From: Streptomyces xanthii
GTDB taxonomy: Bacteria; Actinomycetota; Actinomycetes; Streptomycetales; Streptomycetaceae
Length of the DNA stretch: 64,000 nt
Direction of reading: 5' to 3'
NCBI RefSeq assembly: GCF_014621695.1
Contig: NZ_CP061281.1
Location: 4,278,001-4,342,000 of the forward strand
A program made the translations under genes and the position numbers. Each line of letters opens with the position of its first letter. Within the stretch, counting starts at the first letter, position 1. Positions 1 through 7,644 of this stretch are shown here, piece by piece. A model generated the notes under the pieces. The model was not told where the DNA came from, did no database searches, and was given only the letters and a program-made list of their open reading frames with translations.

Positions 1-2
1 GC

Positions 3-107
3 AGCGTGGCTGCGCGGACCGCGAGAAGGGCGCTCGCGGTGATCACCGCGCCCACCCTCGTGGTTCTCACGTATTTGCGCGGCCGGCCCGGAGAGGACGC
101 GGGCTAG
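3..107. other. Window edge, coding but strand uncertain
   Basis: The first 107 bases can be read two ways. On the plus strand an open frame from base 3 ends at TAG 105-107 and would be the hydrophobic C-terminus of a protein starting before the window (ending ...TYLRGRPGEDAG). On the minus strand a GTG at 70-68 opens a frame running off the left edge that looks like a signal peptide (basic RTTR followed by a hydrophobic run). Both readings have GC-rich third positions and neither has a clear ribosome binding site. No function can be given. Confidence 0.3.
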
Positions 108-196
108 CGCGGGTCCGCGAAGTCCAGCCCTCCGGGTGGACGACGGGACTTGACCGACACGCCCTGGCGGATCGGCGGCCGCACGGTCTCGGCCGG

Positions 197-1279
197 TCAG
201 ACCGTCAGCAGCACCCCCGCGTACGACACCCCCGCCACCAGCACCCAGGACGCCAGGCCGAGCAGGGCCGTGCGGGCGCCGCCCGTGCGGGCCAGGGTCG
301 GCAGGTGGACGGCGCTGCCGAGGCCGAACAGGGCTGCGGCCAGGAGGAGTTCCTGGACGAGGGCGGCCGCGTCGAGGAGCGGTGTGCCGAGCAGGCCCGT
401 GGTGCGCAGGGCGACCATCGCCAGGAAGCCGACGACGAAGAGGGGGAGCAGCGCGGGGCCGCGGCCGGACGCGGCGGGGCCGGTGTGGGCCCGGCGGCGG
501 CTCAGGGCGACGCCCGCGACGAGCGGCGCCAGCATCGCGACCCGGATCAGCTTGACCAGGACGCCCTCGGTCAGCGCCTCGGGGCCGGCCGTCTGGGCGG
601 TGGCGACGACCTGCCCGACGTCGTGGACGCTCGCGCCGACCCAGCGCCCGAACTCCGTGGGGTCCAGGCCGAGCGGGGTCCGCAGCAGCGGAAGCACGGC
701 TATGGCGAGCGTGCCGCAGAGCGTGACCAGGGCGACCGAGGAGGCGACCTCCGCCTCGCGCCGCTCGTCGTTCCCGTCCTTGCCGGACCCGCCGCCGAGC
801 ACCCCGCTGACCGCGCCGATCGCGGACGCGCCGCAGATCGCGTAACCCGTGGCGACCAGCAGGGACTGATCGGCGGAGAGGCCGAGCCGGCGGCCCAGCC
901 ACTGGGTCCCGAAGAACGTGACCAGGACGACGCCGGCCACCATGACCAGCGCCCGCCACCCGAGACCGGCCACGTCGCCGAGGCTCAGCTTCAGGCCGAG
1001 CAGCACGATGCCGAGCCGCATCAGCCGCTTGCCCGCCATGGACAGCCCGGGCCGCGCGACACCTCGTACGAGGGTGGCGGCGCCCGGCAGATGGGCCGCG
1101 GCGATGCCGAGGACGACGGCCGCGGTGAGCATCGGTACGGCGGGCAGCAGCCGGTGGATCCCGTACGCCAACGCCACCCCCGCCGCGGCGAGCGCGAGGC
1201 CCGGGGCGAGGCGCTCCGCGCGGGGCGCGGCGGGCGGCGCCGTCGTGCGGCGGGGGCGTGGCGGACCGATGAGAACCAT
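197..1279 (-). CDS. YeiH/UPF0324 family putative sulfate exporter
   Basis: A 360-residue integral membrane protein of the YeiH family (PF03601, 'Cons_hypoth698'). After a basic N-terminus (about residues 1-25) it has around ten hydrophobic helices. It contains the family segment GTQWLGRRLGLSADQSLLVA and the glycine-rich GYAICGASAIGAVSGVLGG. Members are annotated as putative sulfate exporters, but the substrate is poorly proven. It is divergent from a LysR regulator at 1390. LysR-yeiH pairs are common, so regulation by that neighbour is likely. The ATG has no obvious Shine-Dalgarno sequence; CACGCT lies 7 nt upstream and could be a -10 element. The family call is secure and the substrate is not. 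Confidence 0.88.
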   Translation of the reverse strand: MVLIGPPRPRRTTAPPAAPRAERLAPGLALAAAGVALAYGIHRLLPAVPMLTAAVVLGIAAAHLPGAATLVRGVARPGLSMAGKRLMRLGIVLLGLKLSLGDVAGLGWRALVMVAGVVLVTFFGTQWLGRRLGLSADQSLLVATGYAICGASAIGAVSGVLGGGSGKDGNDERREAEVASSVALVTLCGTLAIAVLPLLRTPLGLDPTEFGRWVGASVHDVGQVVATAQTAGPEALTEGVLVKLIRVAMLAPLVAGVALSRRRAHTGPAASGRGPALLPLFVVGFLAMVALRTTGLLGTPLLDAAALVQELLLAAALFGLGSAVHLPTLARTGGARTALLGLASWVLVAGVSYAGVLLTV

Positions 1280-1336
1280 GGATCTCAGCGTGCGCCGGGC
1301 CCGGGGAGCCCACTAGACGCGATCTTGTGGGCAGGT

Positions 1337-1372
1337 CATAGGGTTCGGCTATGACCGTAGGGTTCGGCTATG
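1337..1372. promoter_or_regulatory. Tandem LysR T-N11-A operator
   Basis: Two copies of a dyad stand head to tail between yeiH and the LysR gene. The first, CATAGGGTTCGGCTATG (1337-1353), is a perfect 5-7-5 inverted repeat. The second, CGTAGGGTTCGGCTATG (1356-1372), differs in the first two bases. Each contains the T-N11-A core of LysR-type binding sites. The upstream ATG at 1351 lies inside the first box, so the LysR gene most likely starts at 1390. Confidence 0.7.
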
Positions 1373-1389
1373 ACCGTACGAGCCCGCCG

Positions 1390-2382
1390 ATGACCTCGGA
1401 GTCAGACCGACCCGCCGACCGCCCCATCGACCGGCCGGCTGACCGTCCCGCCGACCGCCCCACTGATCGCGCCGCCGACGGCGCCCCGCGCCCGCTCCCC
1501 GACCTGCACGCCCTCCAGCTGCTGGTCTGTGTCGCCGAGACCGGGAGCCTGGGCCGGGCCGCCGCGCGGCTGCGTATCAGCCAGCCGTCCGCGAGCGCCC
1601 GGATGCGGACGCTGGAGCGGCGTCTGGGGCTGAGGCTGCTGGACCGTTCGACCTCGGGCTCGCGGCTCACGCCCGCCGGCGCCGTCGTCGGCGACTGGGC
1701 GCGCTCCCTGCTGGAACAGGCGGAGGCACTCGTCGCGGGCGCCGCCGCGCTGCGCTCCCGGCAGGACCACCGGCTCCTGGTCACCGCGAGCCTGACCATC
1801 GCCGAGGAACTGCTGCCGGGCTGGCTGGTCGCGCTGCGCGAGGAGGCGCCCGACACCCACGTCGGGCTCACCGTAACCAACAGCTCCGGGGTGATCGAGG
1901 CGCTGCGCCGCGGCAGTTGTGACCTGGGGTTCGTCGAGGGGCCCTGGGTGCCGGACGATCTGCACCGCACGGTCGTCGGCCGCGACCGCCTCGCCGTCGT
2001 CGTGGCCCCGGGCCACCCCTGGACCCGGCGCCGCCGCCCGCTCACCGGCCGCGAACTCGCCGACACGCCCCTGCTGTTGAGAGAACCAGGCTCCGGCTCC
2101 CGCGAGACGCTGGAGAAGGCGCTGCGCCCGTACGACGGTGTGGCGGTGCCGATACTCGAACTGGGCTCCACCGCACCCCTGCGCAGCGCGGCCGCCCAGG
2201 GGCTGGCCCCTGCGGTGCTCTCGGCGCTGGCCGTGCAGGAGGACGTGGACCACGGCCGGCTGCGCGAGATCGAGGTCGACCCGGCGGTCCCGCTGCGCCG
2301 CCTGCTGCACGCGGTGTGGCCGAAGGGACGCGAACTTCCGGAAGCGGCCGTGCGGTTGCTCGGCGTGGCACAGGCCGCGTGA
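1390..2382 (+). CDS. LysR family transcriptional regulator
   Basis: About 330 residues. The N-terminal winged helix (roughly residues 38-100) has the LysR pattern: ETGSLGRAAARLRISQPSAS then LERRLGLRLLDRS. The rest is the substrate-binding-like effector domain. The start was placed at ATG 1390 because the in-frame ATG at 1351 falls inside the operator repeats and neither start has a good ribosome binding site. An unusual (DRPA)n tetrapeptide repeat of six units precedes the HTH domain (1405-1476). It probably regulates the divergent yeiH-type gene and itself through the boxes at 1337-1372. The inducer is unknown. Confidence 0.9.
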   Translation: MTSESDRPADRPIDRPADRPADRPTDRAADGAPRPLPDLHALQLLVCVAETGSLGRAAARLRISQPSASARMRTLERRLGLRLLDRSTSGSRLTPAGAVVGDWARSLLEQAEALVAGAAALRSRQDHRLLVTASLTIAEELLPGWLVALREEAPDTHVGLTVTNSSGVIEALRRGSCDLGFVEGPWVPDDLHRTVVGRDRLAVVVAPGHPWTRRRRPLTGRELADTPLLLREPGSGSRETLEKALRPYDGVAVPILELGSTAPLRSAAAQGLAPAVLSALAVQEDVDHGRLREIEVDPAVPLRRLLHAVWPKGRELPEAAVRLLGVAQAA

Positions 2383-2397
2383 GACGTCGGCGCGCGG

Positions 2398-2859
2398 CTA
2401 CAGGGTCAGCTTGAACCCGTCGTGGCTGCGCGCGAACCCGAGCCCCGCGTAGAACCGATGGGCGTCCGACCGCTGTTTGTTGCTGGTGAGCTGGACGAGG
2501 GCGCAGCCCCGCGCGCGGGCCCGGTCGATCGCACGGGACATCAGGGCCCGACCGAGCCCCGTCCCCCGCCGGTCGGCGCGCACCCGCACCGCCTCGATCA
2601 GCGCGCGCTCGGCGCCGCCCTTGCCGAGACCCGGGATGTACGTGGCCTGGAGGCAGCCCACGACCGTGCCGGCCGGCTCCACGAGCACCAGCATCTCGTT
2701 GCGCGGGTCCGCGTCGATCGCCGCGAAGGCCCGCTCGTAGGCCTCCGTCACGACCACGGCCGCCGGGTCCACGACCCGGTCCTCGTCGGCGAGCAGGGCC
2801 AGGACCGCGGGCAGATCGGCGCGGGTCGCGGGGCGGAGGTCGTGATCGTCGGGGCGCAT
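2398..2859 (-). CDS. GNAT family N-acetyltransferase
   Basis: A 153-residue GNAT acetyltransferase. The acetyl-CoA-binding motif A is visible as VRADRRGTGLGRALMSRAID, followed by the C-terminal RFYAGLGFARSHDGFKL block typical of the fold. The start at ATG 2859 fits the domain boundary. TAAGGT at 2867-2872 sits 7 nt upstream, suggesting a leaderless transcript. A longer frame to 2949 would translate the intergenic repeat and was rejected. The substrate cannot be predicted. It is divergent from the MBL hydrolase at 3018. Confidence 0.87.
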   Translation of the reverse strand: MRPDDHDLRPATRADLPAVLALLADEDRVVDPAAVVVTEAYERAFAAIDADPRNEMLVLVEPAGTVVGCLQATYIPGLGKGGAERALIEAVRVRADRRGTGLGRALMSRAIDRARARGCALVQLTSNKQRSDAHRFYAGLGFARSHDGFKLTL

Positions 2860-2890
2860 GGGCCCGACCTTAACGGGAGGCGGGAGGCCG

Positions 2891-3017
2891 CCGCCGAACC
2901 GATGCTGCGGAGAGCGCCGCCGTGCCGATGCTGCGGAGGCCGCCGCCAAACCGAGGTCGCGGATGTCTCCGCCGAAACCGATACGGCGGAGCCCTCCGCC
3001 GAAACTAAGGTCGCGTC
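2891..3017. repeat. Five degenerate 26-bp tandem repeats
   Basis: Units begin with CCGCC at 2891, 2917, 2943, 2969 and 2996 and are 26, 26, 26, 27 and about 22 bp long. The consensus is roughly CCGCCGAACCGATGCTGCGG followed by AGNCCT. They fill the whole space between two divergent leaderless genes. The fifth unit supplies the TAAGGT -10 element of the plus-strand gene. Confidence 0.8.
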
Positions 3018-3821
3018 ATGGCTGATCAGACGCTGCACCTCACGGTCCTGGGATCCGCGACGCCCTACCCGAGCGCGGACAACCCCTGCTCCGGCTATCT
3101 CGTGACCGGCGGCGGCGCCCGCATATGGGTCGACGCGGGCAGCGGCACGCTCGGCCCGCTCCAGCGCTGCACGCGCCTCGACGAACTCGACGCCATCTGG
3201 ATCTCGCACCTGCACGCCGACCACAGCGCCGACCTGCTCACCGCCTACTACGGCGCGCTCTACGCCGACCTCACGCTCGCGGCGCCGATCCCGCTGTACG
3301 GCCCGCCCGGCATCGCCGACCGTCTCGCCGGCTTCCTGACGAACGGTGCGGCCCGCAGCCCGGTCGAATCCGCCTTCGCCGTCACGGAGTTGCACGACGG
3401 GCACCGGGTGGACGTCGGCCCGCTCCGCCTGACCAGCCGGGCCGTCGCCCACGGCATGCCCGCCTTCGGCCTGCGGATCGACGGCGCGGGCGGGTCCCTG
3501 GCGTACTCCGGGGACACGGCTCCGTGCGCGAGCCTCACCGAACTGGCCGCCGGATGCGATGTGTTGCTCTGCGAGGCCGACAGTGACCGGCACCCGGCGC
3601 GGGCGGCGGAGTCCGAACGCGTCCACCACACGCCCGAGGACGCGGGGGAGACGGCGACGAAGGCCGGTGCTCGGCGGCTGATCGTCACGCACGTCGGGCG
3701 CTCGCTCACCCCGCGCGCGGCTGTGGAGCGGGCGTCCGCACGCTTCGACGGCCCCGTCGAACACGCCTCACCCGGCGCCGAGTTCAGCATCAAGGGCGAC
3801 GCTCACTTCGCGTCGGCGTAA
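3018..3821 (+). CDS. MBL-fold metallo-hydrolase (RNase Z-like)
   Basis: A 267-residue metallo-beta-lactamase-fold hydrolase. The metal-binding motif H-x-H-x-D-H is at residues 64-69 (SHLHADHSAD). Later ligands are visible in LAYSGDTAPC, CEADSD and VTHVGR. The overall pattern is of the RNase Z/ElaC-like or phosphonate-type branch, but the protein is too short in diagnostic regions to assign tRNA processing. ATG 3018 has TAAGGT six nt upstream, fitting a leaderless mRNA. Its 3' end overlaps the convergent polymerase gene by 19 bp. Confidence 0.88.
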   Translation: MADQTLHLTVLGSATPYPSADNPCSGYLVTGGGARIWVDAGSGTLGPLQRCTRLDELDAIWISHLHADHSADLLTAYYGALYADLTLAAPIPLYGPPGIADRLAGFLTNGAARSPVESAFAVTELHDGHRVDVGPLRLTSRAVAHGMPAFGLRIDGAGGSLAYSGDTAPCASLTELAAGCDVLLCEADSDRHPARAAESERVHHTPEDAGETATKAGARRLIVTHVGRSLTPRAAVERASARFDGPVEHASPGAEFSIKGDAHFASA

Positions 3822-5476
3822 CACTCCACCCCCGCCACCGAGAACGGGAACCGCACCGGCGTCTCCCCGAAGGTCAGTCGCCCCGCCGTCGCCGCCGCCC
3901 GCTCGATCGCCTCCGTCACCTCGGGGACCTCGTGCTCGGGGCAGTGGACGATGACCTCGTCGTGCTGGAAGAAGACCAGTTCGGCGGCGAGCGGGGCCAG
4001 GGCGGAGCGGAGGGCGGCGAGCAGCAGGAGCGCCCAGTCGGCGGCGCTGCCCTGGACGACGAAGTTGCGGGTGAAGCGGCCCCGGGCGCGGGAGTTCGTC
4101 GAGGCGTAGCCGTACGGGGAGTCGGGGGCGGCCTCGTCCTGGGGGAGGCCCGCCTCCTCCGCGCCGGAGGCGCCCGCCGCCGGGGGACAGGTGCGGCCCA
4201 GCCAGGTGCGCACGAGCCGTCCTTCCTCGCCGGCCCGTGCCGCCTCGTCGACGTACGCGACCGCGCGCGGGAAGCGGCGGCGCAGCAGTGCCAGGTTCTT
4301 CAGGCCGTCGCCCGAGGTCTGCCCGTATATGGCGCCGAGGACGGCGAGTTTGGCCTGGTCGCGGTCGCCGGAGAAGGCCCGGTCCGAGACCGACTGGTAC
4401 AGGTCGCCGGACTGGGCGGCGACCTCCATGAACGCCGGGTCGCGCGAGATCGCCGCGAGCACCCGGGGCTCCATCTGCGCCGCGTCGGCCACGACGAGCC
4501 GCCAGCCCGGGTCGGCGACGACGGCGCGGCGGATCACCTTGGGGATCTGCAGCGCCCCGCCCCCGTTCGTCGTCCAGCGGCCCGAGACCGTGCCGCCCGG
4601 GAGGTACTCGGGGCGGAAGCGTCCGTCCCGCACCCAGTCCTGGAGCCAGGACCAGCCGTGCGCCGTGTAGATGCGGTACAGCTTCTTGTAGGCGATCAGG
4701 GGCGCGACCGCCGGATGGTCGACGGACTCCAGCTCCCAGCGGCGCGTCGAGGTCACCTTGACGCCGGCCTGGGCGAACGCCTTCACGACGTCCGCCGGCA
4801 GCTCGGGCCGCACCCGTCTGCCGAACGCGGCGGACACCTCGTCGGCCAGCTCCGCGAGCCGCCGCGGCTCGCCGCCGCCCGCGTACCGCTCGCCGAGCAG
4901 CTCCGCGAGCACGGCCCGGTGCACATCGGCCCGCCACGGCAGGCCCGCCGCGCGCATCTCCGCCGCGACCAGCATCCCGGCCGACTCCGAGGCGGTGAGC
5001 AGCCGCATCCGCTCCGGCCGTTCGGCCGCCGCGTGTCTGCGCTGCTGCTCCGCGTACACCTCCAGCAGGTCCGGAAGCGGCACGTCGACGGGTGGGCGCG
5101 GCTCGAAGAGGGAGGACTGGGAGCCGGGGGCGGCCGTGCGCGGCGGCGGGTCCGCGGGGACCGGGGCCTTGCGCAGGCGGGCCAGGGCGGCGGCCGCCGA
5201 GCGGGGTTCGCCGTGCCGCCCCTCGTGGCCGAGCAGCAGGTTCTCCGCCGCCTCGATGTCGTAGCAGCGCTCGACGCGGACGCCCGCGGCGAGCAGCCTC
5301 GGGTACACGGTGTGGGTGTCGCGCCAGACCCAGCGGGTGACGCCGGGCCGGGAGCGGACCGCCTCGGCGAGGTCCGGCTCGCGCACGACGGGGCCCGCGG
5401 CCAGCCCGTCGTCGCCCAGCGGCGCGAGCTCCGCGCCGCCGGACTCGGTGGGGGCGAGCACCCAGCGTCCGGTCAT
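3803..5476 (-). CDS. Bifunctional 3'-5' exonuclease/DNA polymerase (family A)
   Basis: A 557-residue family-A DNA polymerase without the 5' nuclease domain. Motif A is VVADAAQMEPRVLAAIS (about residues 328-344, Asp331), with the preceding SGRWTTNGGGALQIP. Motif B is DRDQAKLAVLGAIYGQTSG. Motif C is FFQHDEVIVH near residue 505. The N-terminal 100 residues resemble a reduced 3'-5' exonuclease (CYDIEAAENLLL). It is much shorter than Pol I (~900 residues). Such proteins occur widely in actinomycetes and are thought to have an auxiliary role. It overlaps the MBL gene tail to tail. Confidence 0.9.
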   Translation of the reverse strand: MTGRWVLAPTESGGAELAPLGDDGLAAGPVVREPDLAEAVRSRPGVTRWVWRDTHTVYPRLLAAGVRVERCYDIEAAENLLLGHEGRHGEPRSAAAALARLRKAPVPADPPPRTAAPGSQSSLFEPRPPVDVPLPDLLEVYAEQQRRHAAAERPERMRLLTASESAGMLVAAEMRAAGLPWRADVHRAVLAELLGERYAGGGEPRRLAELADEVSAAFGRRVRPELPADVVKAFAQAGVKVTSTRRWELESVDHPAVAPLIAYKKLYRIYTAHGWSWLQDWVRDGRFRPEYLPGGTVSGRWTTNGGGALQIPKVIRRAVVADPGWRLVVADAAQMEPRVLAAISRDPAFMEVAAQSGDLYQSVSDRAFSGDRDQAKLAVLGAIYGQTSGDGLKNLALLRRRFPRAVAYVDEAARAGEEGRLVRTWLGRTCPPAAGASGAEEAGLPQDEAAPDSPYGYASTNSRARGRFTRNFVVQGSAADWALLLLAALRSALAPLAAELVFFQHDEVIVHCPEHEVPEVTEAIERAAATAGRLTFGETPVRFPFSVAGVECYADAK

Positions 5477-5536
5477 GCAGCGAGTGTCACACCGGCCACT
5501 GACAATCCCCGGGCAGGCCGGGTCCGGGTGCCGGGT

Positions 5537-6382
5537 TCAGCTGTCGCCGCCCTCGTCGATCAGCCGTCTGACCTCCCGGTCGACGAGCCCGAGCCGCGCC
5601 TCCGCCACCAGGGGCACCGCCCGCCGCTGCCGCCGCGCCTCGTGCACCTCGACGTCGACGGTGACCAGGGCCCGCTCCCATTTCGGGGCCTGCGCGACGA
5701 CGGTGCCGCGCGGGTCGACGACCCGGGAGCCGCCCCAGAACGACGCCCCGTTCTCGTTCCCGACCCGGTTCACGAAGACGACCCAGCACTGGAGCATCTT
5801 CGCCGTGTACGCGAGCAGCGTGTCCCAGTACAGGCCCGTGTCCATGGCCTCGGGGTCGAGCGTGGACGCGCTGTTCGCGGGCACGATCACGACCTCCGCC
5901 CCGTCCTGCACCGCGAGCCACGGCAGCACCGGCTGCCACGCGTCGTTGCAGACGAGGGTCGCCGCCCTGCCGCGCCCGCCGGGCAGGTCGTAGGCGCGCA
6001 GCTGCTGCCCGGGGCTGACGTGCTTGCGTTCCTCCCAGGCCAGGTAGTTCGGCAGGTACAGCTTGCGGTGGGAGTGCACGAGGGCGCCGCGCGAGTAGAG
6101 GGCGGAGGCGTTGTACGCGCGCAGGCCGGTGTGCTCGTGCAGGCCGACGAGCGCGTCGGCCCCGCCCCGCTCGGAGGTCAGCGCGAGCAGCCGTGGGTCG
6201 TCGACGGCGATGGAGGTGTCGGTGGCGAGCGCGCCCAGGTGGTAGCCGTGCAGGCTCAGCTCGGGGAAGACGACCAGGTCGGCGCCCTGGGCCGCGGCCT
6301 GCGCGAGCTGCTCGCGGGCGGTGGCGAGGTTCGCCTCGACGTCGCCGAGCACGCAGTCCGTCTGCGCCAGTGCCACTCTCAT
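5537..6382 (-). CDS. Carbon-nitrogen hydrolase (nitrilase superfamily)
   Basis: 281 residues with the Glu-Lys-Cys triad of the nitrilase superfamily: Glu41 in VVFPELSLHGY, Lys107 in HSHRKLYLPNY and Cys145 in ATLVCNDAWQ. Sequence around the active site resembles aliphatic amidase or N-carbamoyl hydrolase branches. The substrate is not clear. ATG 6382 begins directly at the first beta strand (MRVALAQTD). A longer frame to 6445 adds a non-homologous arginine-rich tail. A weak GGGAC lies just upstream. Confidence 0.88.
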   Translation of the reverse strand: MRVALAQTDCVLGDVEANLATAREQLAQAAAQGADLVVFPELSLHGYHLGALATDTSIAVDDPRLLALTSERGGADALVGLHEHTGLRAYNASALYSRGALVHSHRKLYLPNYLAWEERKHVSPGQQLRAYDLPGGRGRAATLVCNDAWQPVLPWLAVQDGAEVVIVPANSASTLDPEAMDTGLYWDTLLAYTAKMLQCWVVFVNRVGNENGASFWGGSRVVDPRGTVVAQAPKWERALVTVDVEVHEARRQRRAVPLVAEARLGLVDREVRRLIDEGGDS

Positions 6383-6489
6383 GTCCCGAGCGTCCCAGGC
6401 CCGCCCCCGCCCGGCATCCCGAGCGGACCCCGCCCCTGAGATCATCGAAGCCGGGGAGACGACCGGGCGACCGAGAGGAAGACAGGCAG

Positions 6490-7626
6490 ATGAGCGAAGG
6501 CACCGTCGATCGCGCCTTCGCCGAGGCTCTGTACGGATCCGAGGGCGACCTGGACACGGCCGCCTCCCTCCTCGCTGCGGACCCGGCGTCCGACACCGAG
6601 CTCGCCCGGCGCGGCCGCGAGCTCGTGCGCCGCGCCTGGGAGCGCGGCTGGCAGCCCGCCGACCTGCACCGCATGGTCGTCCGCGACCTGGGTCCGGACA
6701 CCGCGCACACCCGCCTCGCGGCCCGTCTGATCCGCGCGGAGACCGGCCGCTACGACGTCCTGCCGCCGCGCTGGACGGGTCAGCTCGACGCCCTGCCCGC
6801 CGGCGAGGCCCCCCGCACCGACCGCTTCTCGGCCGCGACGACCACCCTGGAGCTGTACCGGCTGCTGCTGCGGCTGCCCGCGATCGAGCCGGTCGGCCCG
6901 GTGCCGGGTGAGGCGCTGAGCGTGCCCGTGGCCGGTGAGCCGCGCACGTTGGCCCGCATCCGCGCGCTGCTCGCCAAGGCGGAGGCGACCGGCTACCCGC
7001 CGGAGGCCGAGGCGCTGTCCGCGAAGGCGCAGGAGCTGATGGCCCGGCACTCGGTGGACGAGGCGCTGCTCGCGTCCCGTACGCACGCGAAGGACACGCC
7101 CGCGGCCTGCCGGATCGGCGTCGACGCGCCCTACGAGACGGCGAAGGCGGTGCTGCTCGCGGCGGTGGCGGGGGCGAACCGCTGCCAGGCGGTGTGGAAC
7201 AGCGCGTTCGGCTTCTCCACGGTCGTCGGCTTCGAACCGGACCTGGAGGCGGTGGAGCTGCTGTACACCTCGCTCCTGGTGCAGGCCACGACCGCGATGA
7301 CGCGGGCCGAGGCGGAGCAGCGGGCGGGCGGCCGCAAGCGTACGAAGACGTTCCGGCAGTCGTTCCTGGCCGCGTACGCGCAGCGGATCGGCGACCGGCT
7401 CGCGGCGGTCGCGGACGAGGTCACGGAGGAGCGCGGCGAACTGCTGCCGGTGCTCGCCGCGCGGGACGTGGCGGTGACGGGCCGCACCGAGGAGATGTTC
7501 CCGGAGACGGTGACGACGCGGATGCGCGGCGTCTCGGACGAGGCGGGCTGGCACGAGGGCCGCTCCGCGGCGGACCGCACCCGGCTGTCCGGTACGTCAC
7601 GGTCTGACGAGATTGATCCGGCTTAG
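6490..7626 (+). CDS. DUF2786 domain-containing protein
   Basis: 378 residues. The C-terminal half carries the DUF2786 region, including RTLARIRALLAKAEATGYPPEAEALSAKAQELMARH (positions about 152-190), a small helical domain found in actinobacteria and phages. The N-terminal half is a helical extension without a recognised fold. The start is ATG 6490, preceded at good spacing by GAGGAAG. The biochemical role is unknown. It is followed 18 bp later by the FUSC gene, which has its own -10 element. Confidence 0.82.
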   Translation: MSEGTVDRAFAEALYGSEGDLDTAASLLAADPASDTELARRGRELVRRAWERGWQPADLHRMVVRDLGPDTAHTRLAARLIRAETGRYDVLPPRWTGQLDALPAGEAPRTDRFSAATTTLELYRLLLRLPAIEPVGPVPGEALSVPVAGEPRTLARIRALLAKAEATGYPPEAEALSAKAQELMARHSVDEALLASRTHAKDTPAACRIGVDAPYETAKAVLLAAVAGANRCQAVWNSAFGFSTVVGFEPDLEAVELLYTSLLVQATTAMTRAEAEQRAGGRKRTKTFRQSFLAAYAQRIGDRLAAVADEVTEERGELLPVLAARDVAVTGRTEEMFPETVTTRMRGVSDEAGWHEGRSAADRTRLSGTSRSDEIDPA

Positions 7627-7644
7627 TCCCCGTATTCTTGCCGA

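Noticed and set aside
2891..3017. CRISPR-like array
   Set aside because: Units are contiguous 26-bp tandem repeats with no unique spacers and no cas genes nearby.
3932..6439. 835-residue plus-strand open frame
   Set aside because: It lies opposite the polymerase and nitrilase genes, which have clear motifs; the frame is low-complexity Arg/Gly/Ala sequence typical of antisense frames in GC-rich DNA.
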